Below are positions 28,737 through 40,368 of a stretch of DNA of 64,000 bases, in pieces. Location of the stretch: assembly GCA_028564675.1 (NCBI GenBank), contig JAOVVO010000359.1:1-64000 (forward strand), read 5' to 3'. The notes below the pieces were generated by a model, which saw only the letters and a list, made by a program, of their open reading frames with translations, had not been told where the DNA came from and made no database searches. This DNA is from Onchocerca lupi. Lineage: Eukaryota > Nematoda > Chromadorea > Rhabditida > Onchocercidae. How positions within the stretch are numbered: the stretch's first letter is position 1; each line of letters opens with the position of its first letter. Made by a program: the position numbers and the translations under genes.

Positions 28737-28788
28737 GTCGAAAGAATGGGAAGCATGAACAGCATGGTGGGGGCATGTACATGGAATT
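28737..28788 (-). other. candidate upstream first exon of anc-1 (near)
   Basis: On the minus strand an acceptor-like TTTACAG ends at 28789 and a strong donor GTAAGC follows 28737. An ATG at 28765 opens a 9-codon frame ending in phase 2, which joins the open frame at 27771 (ACA AAA AAC) and would add MLFMLPILSTKNYYILS before the methionine at 27749. An out-of-frame ATG lies upstream at 28782, which weakens the case. It could also be a 5' UTR exon. One in three random exons would match phase. Confidence 0.3.
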
Positions 28789-31700
28789 CTGTAAATCATA
28801 CAATTCAGAACAGTGAAGTAATATCGCCGTTCACTGTAGAACAAGTAATCGGGCAACATAAGAGTGCACCGGATACATAAATTTTCGTTTAAAACAAAAA
28901 TGGCGAAGTGAACACACACACATACAACTTTTTCATACGCATTACAGCAATAGAATAAGATTTTTCTAATTAATTTACTTAAAATTTCAATCAAATTTTT
29001 GTAATTAACGTAGTAAAAATAACTGATGGATGTCTACAAAGGACATCATACAAGGCTGAAATGGCTCAAATGGCCGGATTGTTCATCGGACCAGATTAAT
29101 CAGAAAATACTCAATATAAAAGTCTGAGTTGTTAAAAAATAAAACATCAAAAATACGCAGGTGGCTTATAGCTGCAGCTTTACTTCCATTATGATGAAAA
29201 TAAGTAAACAACATAAAGAGAATGAATTTTGATCATCACATGATATGTTGAAAGAGAGGGAAGAAATTTATTATGTTATATCATGTATACAGCTAGCTAT
29301 CTACACCCACACGCGCACACATTGATTAAAATAGAATAACGAATTGATTGAAATAAATAATCAAAATCGATAAGTGAAGTCCTCGTAATATTTACTGGCA
29401 TTATTAGGGTTAACTAAAGCAATAGAGCGACAACAGTGTACTATTGAGTGGTGACCAACACCCTAAAAGATCACACTGAAAAGACGATAACATTGATATG
29501 TCAATCGACGAGATATTTTCAAGTTCATAAGCCATCATTATCTTCATCTCATTAAAATAGATTTAGTTTGATTACTTATCTAAATCAAATATGATAATTT
29601 TAACATTTACTATGAAAACAAAAAATCTTTGTTATTGAGAGTTATAATTTATCGAAAAGTGCAATATTTTCCCATGTTGTCCCGTACTTCGGATTCTTTT
29701 GTGGAAGAAATGAGTTTTTATATTTCTTATTGCAAAAGTTGAAAAATGTTAAATAAATGCAAACCTTTGTCGGATGAAAATCGTCTTGGTGAATCCATTT
29801 ACGGACTGCTAAAATACATCTAAGTAATTTTTTTAATCATTAGTTTTATGGAAATTGTAAAAAAAAAACGTATCACGACGTAATGCACAGAATACGATGA
29901 AGATTGAAATATTCAGTGCAATATGCAAAAAAAGTTATTCAAAAATCATTTATTTAACTGTTCCGCCTAATGTTTGAATCCACTTACGGCGTTCTCTTTC
30001 AACAATTCTTAAATAATATGTTGATAGAAAATTCAACTATATAAAAATCTCTGAGAATACATTTCAGTGAAAATGATCAATATATTTCATTTAATAGTGT
30101 AAATCAAAATTGAATAAAGACGAAAATTAGAATAACGAAATGATTAAAATGTATATGCACAATTCCAAACTGCTTAATTAATAACAACATTTGCAGAATA
30201 ATCATCGATATTCCCCTCCATCACAGAAGTAATTAACATCCGGAAAGTTCCGTAACTATAAAGTCAATAAAGTATAGCTAAAGAACTTGAAATATTACAC
30301 ATTATAAAGGCTTAGTGATGACATACGAACCGATGAACAGGTGAAACTAATAGTCATTCAATACATACATAGTGTTCATCTTCGGCAGTAAATAAACAAG
30401 CAAATAACATAAACAAATGAATTGTAAAGCAAATGATCGAAACAACCGCAAAACTGAAGACTTATTAATTTTCTGTTGAGTCTTATTATTCAATATGATT
30501 TACCAAATAAGAATTTAAAACAAAAAACAAAGTGTAATTATTCAACAAGATAACAGATATCATGCTCTTTATTTTTTCTACCTGTTTTATATCTTTTTTT
30601 TTTTACATCACAGAATGTAAATTTCTAAAATTTAAGAATCGATGTAAAGCACATAATCTGACATACATGCAAATTTTACGAATTCCAACGTAACAATTAT
30701 AGAGTATAATTTGGGCTGATGTTGCAACATTATTATAACTTATGGAAACAAACATTCTCGTTAATTTAAAAAAACGAATAGAAATTTAAAATCCTTGGCC
30801 GATATCGTGCAGCTGTGATGGTATTTAGCAGAAAGGCATGTAACACAACAATAAATTGCATATTTCACTGATTTTTAAAATATTTTTTGATAACGACCTC
30901 AGAATTCATTAGCAATTTTTTCGCTGCGATGATTTCAATAATTACTTTTACAGAATTCTTCAATGTTTTGAAAAATAATGTTATGAAAAACGTTTTCTTT
31001 GTATTCATCTCTTTTTCTCACTTGTTTCAGTAGCCTTTCTTGACGCTGTAGAAGAGAACATAGACATTACATAATGAAACACATAATATTACAAACAAAT
31101 AAGTAACAAATGAACAAAAATAAACTTTTCTCGTAATGAACAAATGGAGGGTAAAACAGTTGAGCAAATAGGAAATGAACAAATGATAAAATAAAATAAA
31201 ACAACAAGAAAAGTAAGCAAAATGCATTGTGGATGGAAGAATTGTTGCAAATGTAAAGACAAAATTATTATTTGGAAAGTTAAGCTAATGTTATATTTAC
31301 TCATTCTCTCTTCTATAAAATATCATTCAAATAAATGAGTTAAAATCTTCAAGCAAACAAAAATCTTTTCAGCGGATCGCTGAGCTAATTTGTAAATTAA
31401 TAATAAAATGAAATGGACAGACTAGGCTGGAAATTGTTTATCCATCCGGCCTAATGTTAAAATTTACTGCGTTTATAATTTCTGTACTTAAACTTTCTCG
31501 TAATGAATTTAACAATATTTTGAGATTCATTACTGTTTCATTTTCTTTCTATTCCTGAACAAAAAAAAAAAAAAAAAATGATAATGAGACTCTACTCAGC
31601 AAAAAATAGAAAAAATTTTTCCAACATTCACCATACTCCATATTTATATGTTAACCGTCAAATTCACAAACTGTTCAGTTATCAAAGATTAAATTGCTAA

Positions 31701-32006
31701 GATTTAGAATTCTCATCTTTCCTGATTACTTATTTGAACTTCTCATTTTTCCAGAAAGCGAGAATAATTTTGAATAGATTCTGTTTCTTGTAGAAATGCA
31801 AGAATTTGGCTATTTTCTTCATAAAATAGATTGAAGTGAGATAGTTTATTTCATTTTAAAATTAGACGATTATAATAAACAATACTAAAATTTCTAAAAA
31901 TTTTGGAAATTCGAGATCTTCAGACATTAACAGCTTTTTTCAAGCAAAAGAAGAGAAAGAAGAAATATTTATCAGTTCAGGGTCACTAAAAAGATGTACC
32001 AGATAG

Positions 32007-32035
32007 CTAATACTTATTTATCAAATAAGTATTAG
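32007..32035. repeat. perfect 13-bp inverted repeat with 3-nt loop
   Basis: CTAATACTTATTT, loop ATC, AAATAAGTATTAG. In sequence this AT-rich such palindromes arise often; no function is assigned. Confidence 0.8.
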
Positions 32036-32564
32036 GCATCTGATTTTTTTCCTTATATATGATCAGAAATTGAATAATGGAGAATTTGGGAGAGTTTTAC
32101 CTTTTATTTTGCATTCGAATACAAATATTACACAATGTACTTATGATGGAGATATCTAAGTTGAACAAGCAAAAAGGGCTGGGACATTGTTAGAAAAGAT
32201 TAAAAAATGGGAATTCACAAGAAATCTTCTTTATCCCCCTGTCTGTGATGACAATGGGCCAAGATTTCATTTCAAAGGCATTAAGCGAGTCATTTTCAAA
32301 AGTATTAATAACGAGTGACAATTAATTAACAATACGAATGACTTTCACGAAAAATAACTATAATGCGGTGGAGAAAAAAAAGAAAAAAACAGAAAATGGA
32401 ACAGTCCCGAGAGTTATCGGGAGAAGATGCAAAGGAAGAAATATGGATTTTTCAAGGGCATAGAAAAGAAAATAGTAGAGAGAGAGGAAAAGAAGCGAAA
32501 GTACTAAATATGAATAATATATGAGATGTGCGTAGCACTCTATTGTCCTCATTCTCCTCTCTTT

Positions 32565-32580
32565 TCTCTCTCTCTCTCTC
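32565..32580. repeat. CT microsatellite
   Basis: About eight CT units in a pyrimidine-rich tract that begins near 32540. Confidence 0.85.
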
Positions 32581-33216
32581 AAAAACAAAGTTTGGAAAGA
32601 AGAGACAGGAAGCAACATGGTTGTTTTGTTTTCTCTCCGTTTATGACATAAATTAATCGAATAATTGTTGCTCTATACAATCACCTCTTATCTCTAGGCC
32701 TAAATTCTGCAACAGTCTGGTTGATTCTTTCTAATATCCAACAAGTGTAAACGACTTTACTTCTTCGATATGTCTAAAATCAACCAATAATTCCGCCTTA
32801 CAGTCCTCTTATCTAACTTATCCTATTACGATCTTTTTTGATACGGTCTATTTTGAAAATCTCTGTTCTCGCGGTCTCATATTCTCATTATAAATACATT
32901 CATCATTTGGACAAAATAACTCTTATGTCTTAGTTCATATATGGATTTAAAAAATTTGCATTTTTTTATTATTCTGACCAAAACGTGGAATTAAAACAGT
33001 TTTTGGAGATTGAAAAAAATTTGCATTTTCCTGTTATTTCGAAAATGATTAACACATATCGTCAAAGTTATAAGCAGGAAATATTCTAGAAATATGCAAA
33101 AATATTAGACTTCTTCCTTTTGCTCATCGCAAGCTTATTTCCAATTTTATAATATTCTCAAACTATACATTGCGGGAAAGAAATTAATAATTAAATTAGC
33201 TGGATCAATCACGTCT

Positions 33217-33330
33217 ATATAAATAAAAATGTAAATGTTCGTTTGTTCAAAATCTCAAATCTTCGAAATTCTTAAACATGCGCCTATTCGAATGCAACGT
33301 TGTGCCAAAATTTGAAAACAATCGAACAAA
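33217..33330. repeat. dispersed repeat copy (TATAAATAAAAATGT family)
   Basis: Contains TATATAAATAAAAATGTAAA, shared with the copy at 62038, and further on ATTCGAATGCAACGTTGTGC, which resembles in reverse complement the block near 45660 and the block near 61815. So several parts of the same element are present in altered order or orientation. It appears to be a decayed, non-coding mobile element. Confidence 0.6.
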
Positions 33331-33758
33331 AATTTCGAAGAATTTGAAATAATGCATCATATTCGACAGACTTCATCAACAGCCAAGATCCCTCCTTAAA
33401 AGTTATGCTAAGAAATGGCACAGAAGCGATCAGACGAATTGTAGCAAAATTTCCTTCTGTTCGGTTGAAGAAGCGAGTCGAGAAGTGTGAGTGAAGGAGG
33501 CGTGAACGTGCAACTTTGAATGTTTGCAGGAACAGAAAGCTTCACTGCCATCTCTTGCATACTTTACAAATCCATATTTAGCGACATACACATATACATA
33601 CATAATCTACACATCGTTGTCTGTATGTCTCCTTGACTACGTGCAAAAAGTGCACATTAATTCGGAATGTCGTCATCCAGACATTCTGAAGTACACATGA
33701 GAATTATCTTTTCATCTTAGAAGTTTCAATAGTATTGAATGAAGATCCTGTGACTCAC

Positions 33759-33955
33759 ACAACATTGTATGATTCATCAACATCGATTGGAATCAGTTGA
33801 CATTCTTCCATCCATTGCAAAAATAAAATTGAAATTATAAATAAACGAGTGGGAAGTTTGATGGAGAAACCAACTGAATGGCAAAGAGACTGACGCAAAT
33901 AAGCTGCGGCACTAAATTTCGATTGGCGACCATTCCTCTCTTCCGATACGCTCAT
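33759..33955 (-). other. candidate distal first exon of anc-1, or exon of an unknown transcript
   Basis: An ATG at 33955 opens a 65-codon frame (starts MSVSEERNGRQSKF, ends DVDESYNVV) that reaches a good donor GTGAGT after 33759, ending in phase 2. This again fits the open phase at 27771, giving a 6 kb first intron. The stretch is richer in GC than its surroundings, and an E2F-like TTTCCCGCCAAAA lies about 10 bases upstream of the ATG. The frame contains a hydrophobic run (RLFIISILFLQWM). I have no homology for it; a chance frame is possible. Confidence 0.3.
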
Positions 33956-35594
33956 CGCCCCTATTTCCCGCCAAAATTATTCATTTGAAAAACTTCACGC
34001 CTGCGAATCGGACAAATCAACCATTTTTCACGCGGGATATCTATCGATCATTCAGTTGTCAAAGGCCAATCGATGACAGAGGACGGCTAAACTCCTCTTC
34101 AAACAAATTGTTACATTATTCATCACAGAAGAGAGCAGAAAATATAACTCATTATATTCAAATCTGAACTATTGCACAGAACGGATGTAAGATGAATTCT
34201 TTTATATTACAGTCAAATTCAGAGGATAACCACTAAAATGACAATGGTCTTGATAGATTCTGTTCTAGAAATATGATATGGAATCCAGTATCGTATTTGC
34301 TAGATTTAATAAATGAATGTATCTTGAATCATCTCCTGAAAATTTTTGGTAGCCCTACTGTATAGGTAAGGTATTTTCATCATTCATAGCTTTATTTTGC
34401 ATAGAAAAATTGAGCCACAAGAAAAAAAATAAGCATTTTCGTGCTCTTTCACAACATAGATGGATTCACACTTAATTTCTTGGTTTCGTTCATCTAGCAT
34501 CCAAAATTAGAGACAATAAATAAACGACATTTAATTAATGTGCTTTTCATAAAAAGAAGTTACCTCATCCCTTTTTCGGCACAAACTTCATCGAAAATAA
34601 AAAACTTATTCTCTCCAGATCATCGATTTCATCAATCTCTGTTAGTCCAATTGAACAGATCCAAATGAACTTTTCACAATTTTTTTTTAGTAATTGTAAC
34701 AGAACGCAATGTCACTTTATTATCTCATTGCTTAATTTATCACGGGCAGCATGTAATGGCTAGCAACTGTCAAATCAATCAATAACAAACTCTCTTTAAA
34801 CTTCCTTATCTCAGCGCGTCAACACAATATTTTCTAATGGTTTAGCTTTCGTTAAAATATAACATAGAGATTGACTAGAATAGTACATAAAACAAAATAA
34901 AACATGAAAGGAAGCGATTAAGAAGAGCAATACAATTTAGTGAAATAAAAGTATATCACAGCTGTTCACAACAAACGTAGTTTAATGTAGTAAAAAATTA
35001 GAAAAACCCGAGAACTGCACGATCTCGCATAGATGACAAGCACATTCATCTCATCTGCACAAATAAGAAGAGCATTTCACAAAACATGAATGAAAATAAA
35101 TTAAATTGCGATTAATTTGAGTAATAAAACTAGCGAACCAATGAAAGGCACGGTTAAAGAAGGAATTTCAAATTATATATATTTTAAATTAAATAGGCAA
35201 GCAAATAACTCTTTCACTATTCCACGCCACATAAATCCTGTCTTTACATCGAAAATATGCAGTGGAAAAAATATAAAAGGAAGAAAAGACACTCCATTAT
35301 TTGTACTTATATTGTCAGAAAAATTGCGATTTAAAATAAAAAGAAACAATTAAAAAGGAACTGGAACTTGAATGACCAGCAAAAAATTCATTTCAATAAA
35401 TACGATAAAAAGATAAAGGCAAGACATGATAATATGCAGGATATGAATCCATTATCTATAACCATAACCAGCCCCATGATCAATATTTTTCATAGGCAGT
35501 AAAATCATAATAAAACATAATACAACATAATACCGACTCAAACCAATTACAAAAAATCATTGAATAAGAAACAAATAAATCCCAAAATTTCTGT
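33956..35594. other. 1.6 kb intergenic between anc-1 5' region and GMPPA 3' end
   Basis: The first 150 bases are less AT-rich than the rest and include TTTCCCGCCAAAA at about 33967 and a short plus-strand frame (33985-34167) with no recognisable content. The remainder is AT-rich. It should contain the GMPPA 3' UTR, but I see no clear AATAAA on the minus strand close to the stop codon. Confidence 0.5.
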
Positions 35595-38500
35595 TCAGAG
35601 TATAATCTGATTTTTGTAACTTGATGTGAGTTCTTTGTATGGCAGAACAATGGAATTTAGGATAACCGTTTCAGCAGGAACGTGAACATCGGAACCAAGA
35701 ATAGTTAATGACGGATTAAGACGGCCATCAATGTTGAACAACGGTTTATTGTCCAGTTTAGCAAACGGAATGTTTGGATTTGGGGAAATTGGTGTACCTT
35801 CTATACGTGCCCATGCGCCAACAACACTGCGCCATCCGATTACTGAATGTAATACACAGGCATGCTCGTTGATTACTGCTTCGGCTAGAACAATAGTTTC
35901 ACGAACACGAACACCGGCTGCAATTTTGGCCTTTGCACCAATACTCACATTCGGACCTATTTTTGCAGTTGGATCAATCTGCAGTAAAAATCCATTCAGA
36001 AAAATCTGAAGCTTTTTGACAATTAAAAAAAAAATAATTCCATGAAAAGGTCCGAAAATTACTTGAAGATATAAATGTTTGTGATTAACTTCGCTTTTTT
36101 AATGCCATATTCAACTTGCACATGTGACGCGGAATGACAGAGATTATACAAAGCTATACGACATATTTCCAGTTTTTTATAAATTATGAATAACTAGAAC
36201 TAGAAGGCCCTAATTAAATTAAAACTGACTATAGTTCTCTTCAAACAGATTAACAGACACTGTCGGAATAATCGAAAAAAGGGTTCATATTAATGTTAAA
36301 TAGAATAATTTTATCTTTTCTTTTCTTATTTTATTTCGTAAGAATTTGATGTATAATAGATGTCTGTTAAAATTGTTAAGAAACTGGATGATTTATTATA
36401 ACGTTGTAAGGACTAAAGTCCAGACGTAATCTCGGCACTATTTGAAACTATCATATTGTTTGAATTTGATTGATTATGTCTTAACTTTTTCTTGCAAGTG
36501 CAATGATGCCCACAAATGTGGACTTTAATTACCTAAATTTGAGTGTCATGGTTTTACAACATTCAAGTTCGCGATAGATGCGATATCCTACTGTCGGAAA
36601 AATCTGAAGGATATAATTCATATAAACAGGTAATGTTAAAGGTCAAGAAACGCGGAAATAATTTCAAATGGACCAACAAGCTGATAAATATATTTCCACA
36701 AAAAAGCTCCGATTAACAGATGAACAAACAGGTTGATCAATCAAGCGGTGACACATTGGAGATCAGGAGAAGAGAAGGAATCTCGAAAGGATTTAAAGGA
36801 TTTGGATTTGGAGCAGGATCAATGTGTTTGCCTACAACAGTTTAGCTACAGTTTCTACACCAACGCAACTACAGTTCTACAACGATAGGGATCGACACAT
36901 CTATAGCAACAATTCGACAGTCCAACATGGCACGAGCAGCAATGCAGCAGAAAATCACTGTTAATACTCTTTCATTATTTATCATGTATTGTTCATTTAC
37001 TGTTTATTATTGTATAATATGATATTGTATATAATATCGTATCGCCCAATAAAGCCTATTGTTGTCCTTGCCGAGTCACAATAGCAACAAGAATCCATTT
37101 ACACACCAAATAATACAAACTCAATCAGATTTTTTCCCAACAATTACCACCAGTGAATGCATTATAATAAATGCGAATGAATGCTTAATTCTAATAATCC
37201 TAATAACGATGTGTTCGGCCAATACTACCTCATTGTACTAGTGAATTCTACAGAAAATTTCTGGGAAAGATTAATTAAAGCAAATAAAAGAAAAAAAAAA
37301 TAATAATCAAGGAAAAATACGAAAAAAAAAAAAATTAGCTCAAATTAGTAAAAATTAACCTCAGCAGTAGGATCGATAAAAACGTCGCCAACTATTTGTG
37401 CCCTATCATGACACAGTCGTGACGGGTCGGAAGCATGATATAAACGTAAATAATGGCGATTTGCATAAAGTACTGCACTGGAAAAAAAATTGCACAAAGT
37501 GTTGCATGTTTTTTTTTTTTTAATTTAAATCAACAGTAACTTATTAATGCTGATAAGATATATTAAAATACATGAAAAAAAAAAAAGAAAAAACAAAGTT
37601 TCATTCAAAGACCTCAATAATTATTTCTTGGAATATAAATCTTACGCTGCAGTTTTTGTTTGACTCCACCAACGTTTCGTGTTCAATGCATAGAGAACGG
37701 ATTCCGAAGCCATCTGTGGAAAAATTTCTGTTTCAAACCAAATCTAAAGTCATCGAAATTTGAATGGTGAATTAAAAATTTTTAAACAGGAAAAGATCTA
37801 GAAACCTACAGCATAATCAAATAAAGAATAAGGTATTGGAGAAATCAAAAATATATAAATTTTCACCAGACTTTGGTCTAAGCAATAGATTTGCTATTAC
37901 TATGCATAGTCTGCAGGATATGATTTTGATGAAGTTATAAAGATACACATACTTGCTTCATATCCGAACAATTGCACGCTTTACCAATCCTTTCAATTAC
38001 ACTTGCATGTAATAAATAAACACCACAGGAAATGTATTGTGATACAAAAGTCGTTGGTTTGTCAACATAGTGAAGAACCTGAAAAAAAATTTGACTTTGC
38101 TGCAATAAAATTTTTCTAGGATTTGAATAATAAAAATTTCCAAATTTTGTATATTCTACCTTCATGAAATAGCTGTATATTTCTTAAAAAATCTCAATTT
38201 CGCGATAGTAGTTGAGTGGTTATTACTATCACTATTTTATTTCACAGATTAACCTTGCCATTCGGATCGATTACGACAGAACCATAGTTGATGGACTGTT
38301 CACGGGTGGCCTCGGTTGTAAGTAGTAATCCATGAGCGTTGTGTTTCATGGTCAGTTCATGGGCCATTTCGGCAATCGGCAAATCACCACAAACATCAGC
38401 ATTAAGCACAAATATTGCATTTGGATTATTCTCAAGCAAGATTGATCGAAAATGATACAAACCACAAGCTGTGCCTAGTGCTTCAGGTTCTTCTAAGTAT

Positions 38501-39622
38501 CTGAAATGAAAAAAAATTTTTACATTTTCTTGTTGCTATTCCAATTCCCACTTGGAAAAATCGAAAAAATTAATTATTGTAGTAATTGAAATCGAGATGT
38601 TTTAGGATATAAACTGTTCTTAATTAAATTCAAGAAAAACTTTCCTTTTCATCCTTTTCAATTTCTTTTAAAAATAAGTGAAAAGTTGGTTAAAAGGTGG
38701 TTTTAAGATCCGAGAAGAACATAGTATAAATTTATTTTACGGAATCAGAATTAAGTAATTTATATATGTTTCAAATCGAAAATATTGTCATATGAAAAAA
38801 GTAAACAAATAACAGAAACTTACTTGATTTTAATGCTATATGTTTCCATACATTTTTGGATGAAATCGTAAAAGTATTTCGCCGGATAGAATCCAATTAA
38901 ATAAATTTCCGTTATGGCGCCCAACTAAAACTAAAACCATGTCTTGATATCAATGAAATTTTAAAAACCTTTACAAAATTTCAAGTTTTTCATTTACATC
39001 GACAAATAAAAGAAACCGATATATTTCTGAATTTTATATGAATATATAACTGTATTGTACAGCATTTCAAATTCAAGAAATTTATACAAGCTTTGTGTGC
39101 GTTATATACAGGAGATATCTAATAATAATGTGTGTAACATGTAATGGTGCTTAAAATATCTCAAAGATACCGTTATAGTATGTTAAACATTGTTGTAATA
39201 ATTAGATGCGGGATTATGAAATTAAAACTTACTTTTGAAAGCTGTTCAATATGATGTTCGATTAGCGGTACCCCAGCAATCGGAAATAGCGGTTTTGGAA
39301 GTTGTAGTGAGAGTGGTCGAAAACGTGTGCCTGAATCCAGATGTAGGAAAATGGATCAGAGACGAAGTGGGCAACGGGAAACAGTATATGCAATAAGTAG
39401 AACGGGTAAAAAGAAGAAAAAAGCGTAAAGCGAAACAAGGACCAGACTTGCAAACAACATTTCAAAGAATTCTGAACTTCAAGAAATTTTATTTTCGATA
39501 ATGGATGACAAGGGAACTTTAATCCGCCTACCTTTTTGTGCACCACCGACAAGAACGACAGCTTTCAAGGTCATCGTCACTGATGACGCCAACTGTGCAT
39601 CGCCCGAATCTGATCGAGACAT
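35595..39622 (-). CDS. gmppa: mannose-1-phosphate guanylyltransferase regulatory subunit alpha (GMPPA)
   Basis: Exons 39622-39532, 39330-39233, 38924-38824, 38500-38254, 38078-37953, 37743-37646, 37477-37360, 35978-35595 join to 421 codons (420 residues plus TGA), the same length as human GMPPA. The N-terminal nucleotidyltransferase fold shows LVGGAQKGTRFRPL (residues 25-37) and LPKPLFPIAGVPL; VLNADVCGDLP follows at 128-136 with the usual Asp at 132. The C-terminal part (294-420) has hexapeptide (left-handed beta-helix) repeats such as IDPTAKIGPNVSIGAKAKI, ending in LPYKEL and NQIIL, as in GMPPA rather than GMPPB. In animals GMPPA pairs with catalytic GMPPB in the cytosol and acts as a GDP-mannose sensor; the catalytic role here is therefore probably regulatory. 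Head-to-tail behind the TFG gene, 746 bp away. Confidence 0.93.
36258..37090. mobile_element. possible LTR-retroelement relic in a GMPPA intron
   Basis: Inside the 1381-bp intron (35979-37359), a block starting TGTCGGAAAAATC at about 36592 runs to a polyadenylation-like AATAAAGCC (about 37049) followed by a T/G-rich end near 37090, reminiscent of a solo LTR. A second, partial match to the same start (TGTCGGAATAATC) is at about 36260. No coding frame for reverse transcriptase is seen, and target-site duplications were not clear. It also carries CTCCGATTAACAGATGAACA (about 36707), shared with repeats near 45507 and 61960. Confidence 0.3.
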
Positions 39623-40368
39623 TGACCTCAATTTTCAGATCTGATGACAGATGTTAGAAAATCCCTCCAAAATTAGGACATTAAAATGCAACCGATGAGA
39701 AAAATATACAATAAAATGTAACCGGTGAGGAAAATGTGCGAGCACTGACATTATGAGCAGAAGCGTGAGATGTTCGGAAAAAACAGTTCTCTTAAATTTT
39801 GGAAATCAAGTGAGCTGAAAAGTAAAAAATATAAAACTAGTGAACCGCAAAAATTGAATTCCTTGATTTCGATATAGTAAGTGCTATCTCAATTCAGTAT
39901 CATTATCTTAAATCGTAAAAATGAGCATTGAAAAGATTCTTTCCCATATTTTTTATTTACCGAGCATAATTTAATATAGTTGAGAATAGGCGAAAACTTG
40001 AAAGTAATTCAAAAAACTGGGAAATAGATTCACAGCGCAAACCATAAAATATAGGCATATAAACCTTTACATGCAATGTATTTCCTTCAAAAACTAATGT
40101 CACGGAACTTTTTATCATAATAATTATTTTAAACAATGAAAAATCATAAAAAGTCATTAGCTCCAATAAATAACACGGAAAAAAGACCCACACTACAAAA
40201 AAGAAACAGCTCGTTCATAGATAGAAAAGAAAAAGAAATGTGTATTAAAATAAATGACCGCTGTAATGAGGAACAACTGCAAAGAATAACTGAAGAAAAA
40301 TAAAAATTTTTAAATGGGAATATTTTTTTTTGGATTCTTTTCATTCAGAATCCGAGAAAGACACAAAA
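39623..40368. other. intergenic between TFG stop and GMPPA start (746 bp)
   Basis: On the minus strand this holds the TFG 3' UTR, with an AATAAA at 39957-39952, and the GMPPA 5' region, where an AG at 39641-39642 precedes the ATG by 18 nt (possible SL acceptor). The gap is much longer than the roughly 100 bp typical of C. elegans operons, so co-transcription is possible but not indicated. Confidence 0.5.
39952..39957 (-). terminator. candidate polyadenylation signal of the TFG gene
   Basis: AATAAA on the minus strand, 412 nt after the TFG stop codon and 330 nt before the GMPPA start. Such hexamers are frequent in AT-rich DNA, so this is only a positional guess. Confidence 0.3.

Larger units (their letters stand above)
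28789..33758. other. about 5 kb without a supported gene, upstream of anc-1
   Basis: AT-rich; frames here are short and low-complexity. Noted small items: a CA/GT run near 28912-28925, a perfect 13-bp hairpin at 32007-32035, a CT run at 32565-32580, and a copy of the dispersed repeat at about 33217-33330. It probably holds anc-1 promoters and/or a long first intron. Confidence 0.6.

Noticed and set aside
28692..28994. 100-codon minus-strand frame with CVCVH and C-rich peptide
   Set aside because: Largely made by a GT repeat and poly-T; no homology features. Only the short segment 28737-28788 inside it is kept, as a first-exon candidate in a different frame.
32358..32618. 86-codon minus frame in a CT-rich region
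   Set aside because: Composition follows the microsatellite; hydrophobic low-complexity peptide with no support.
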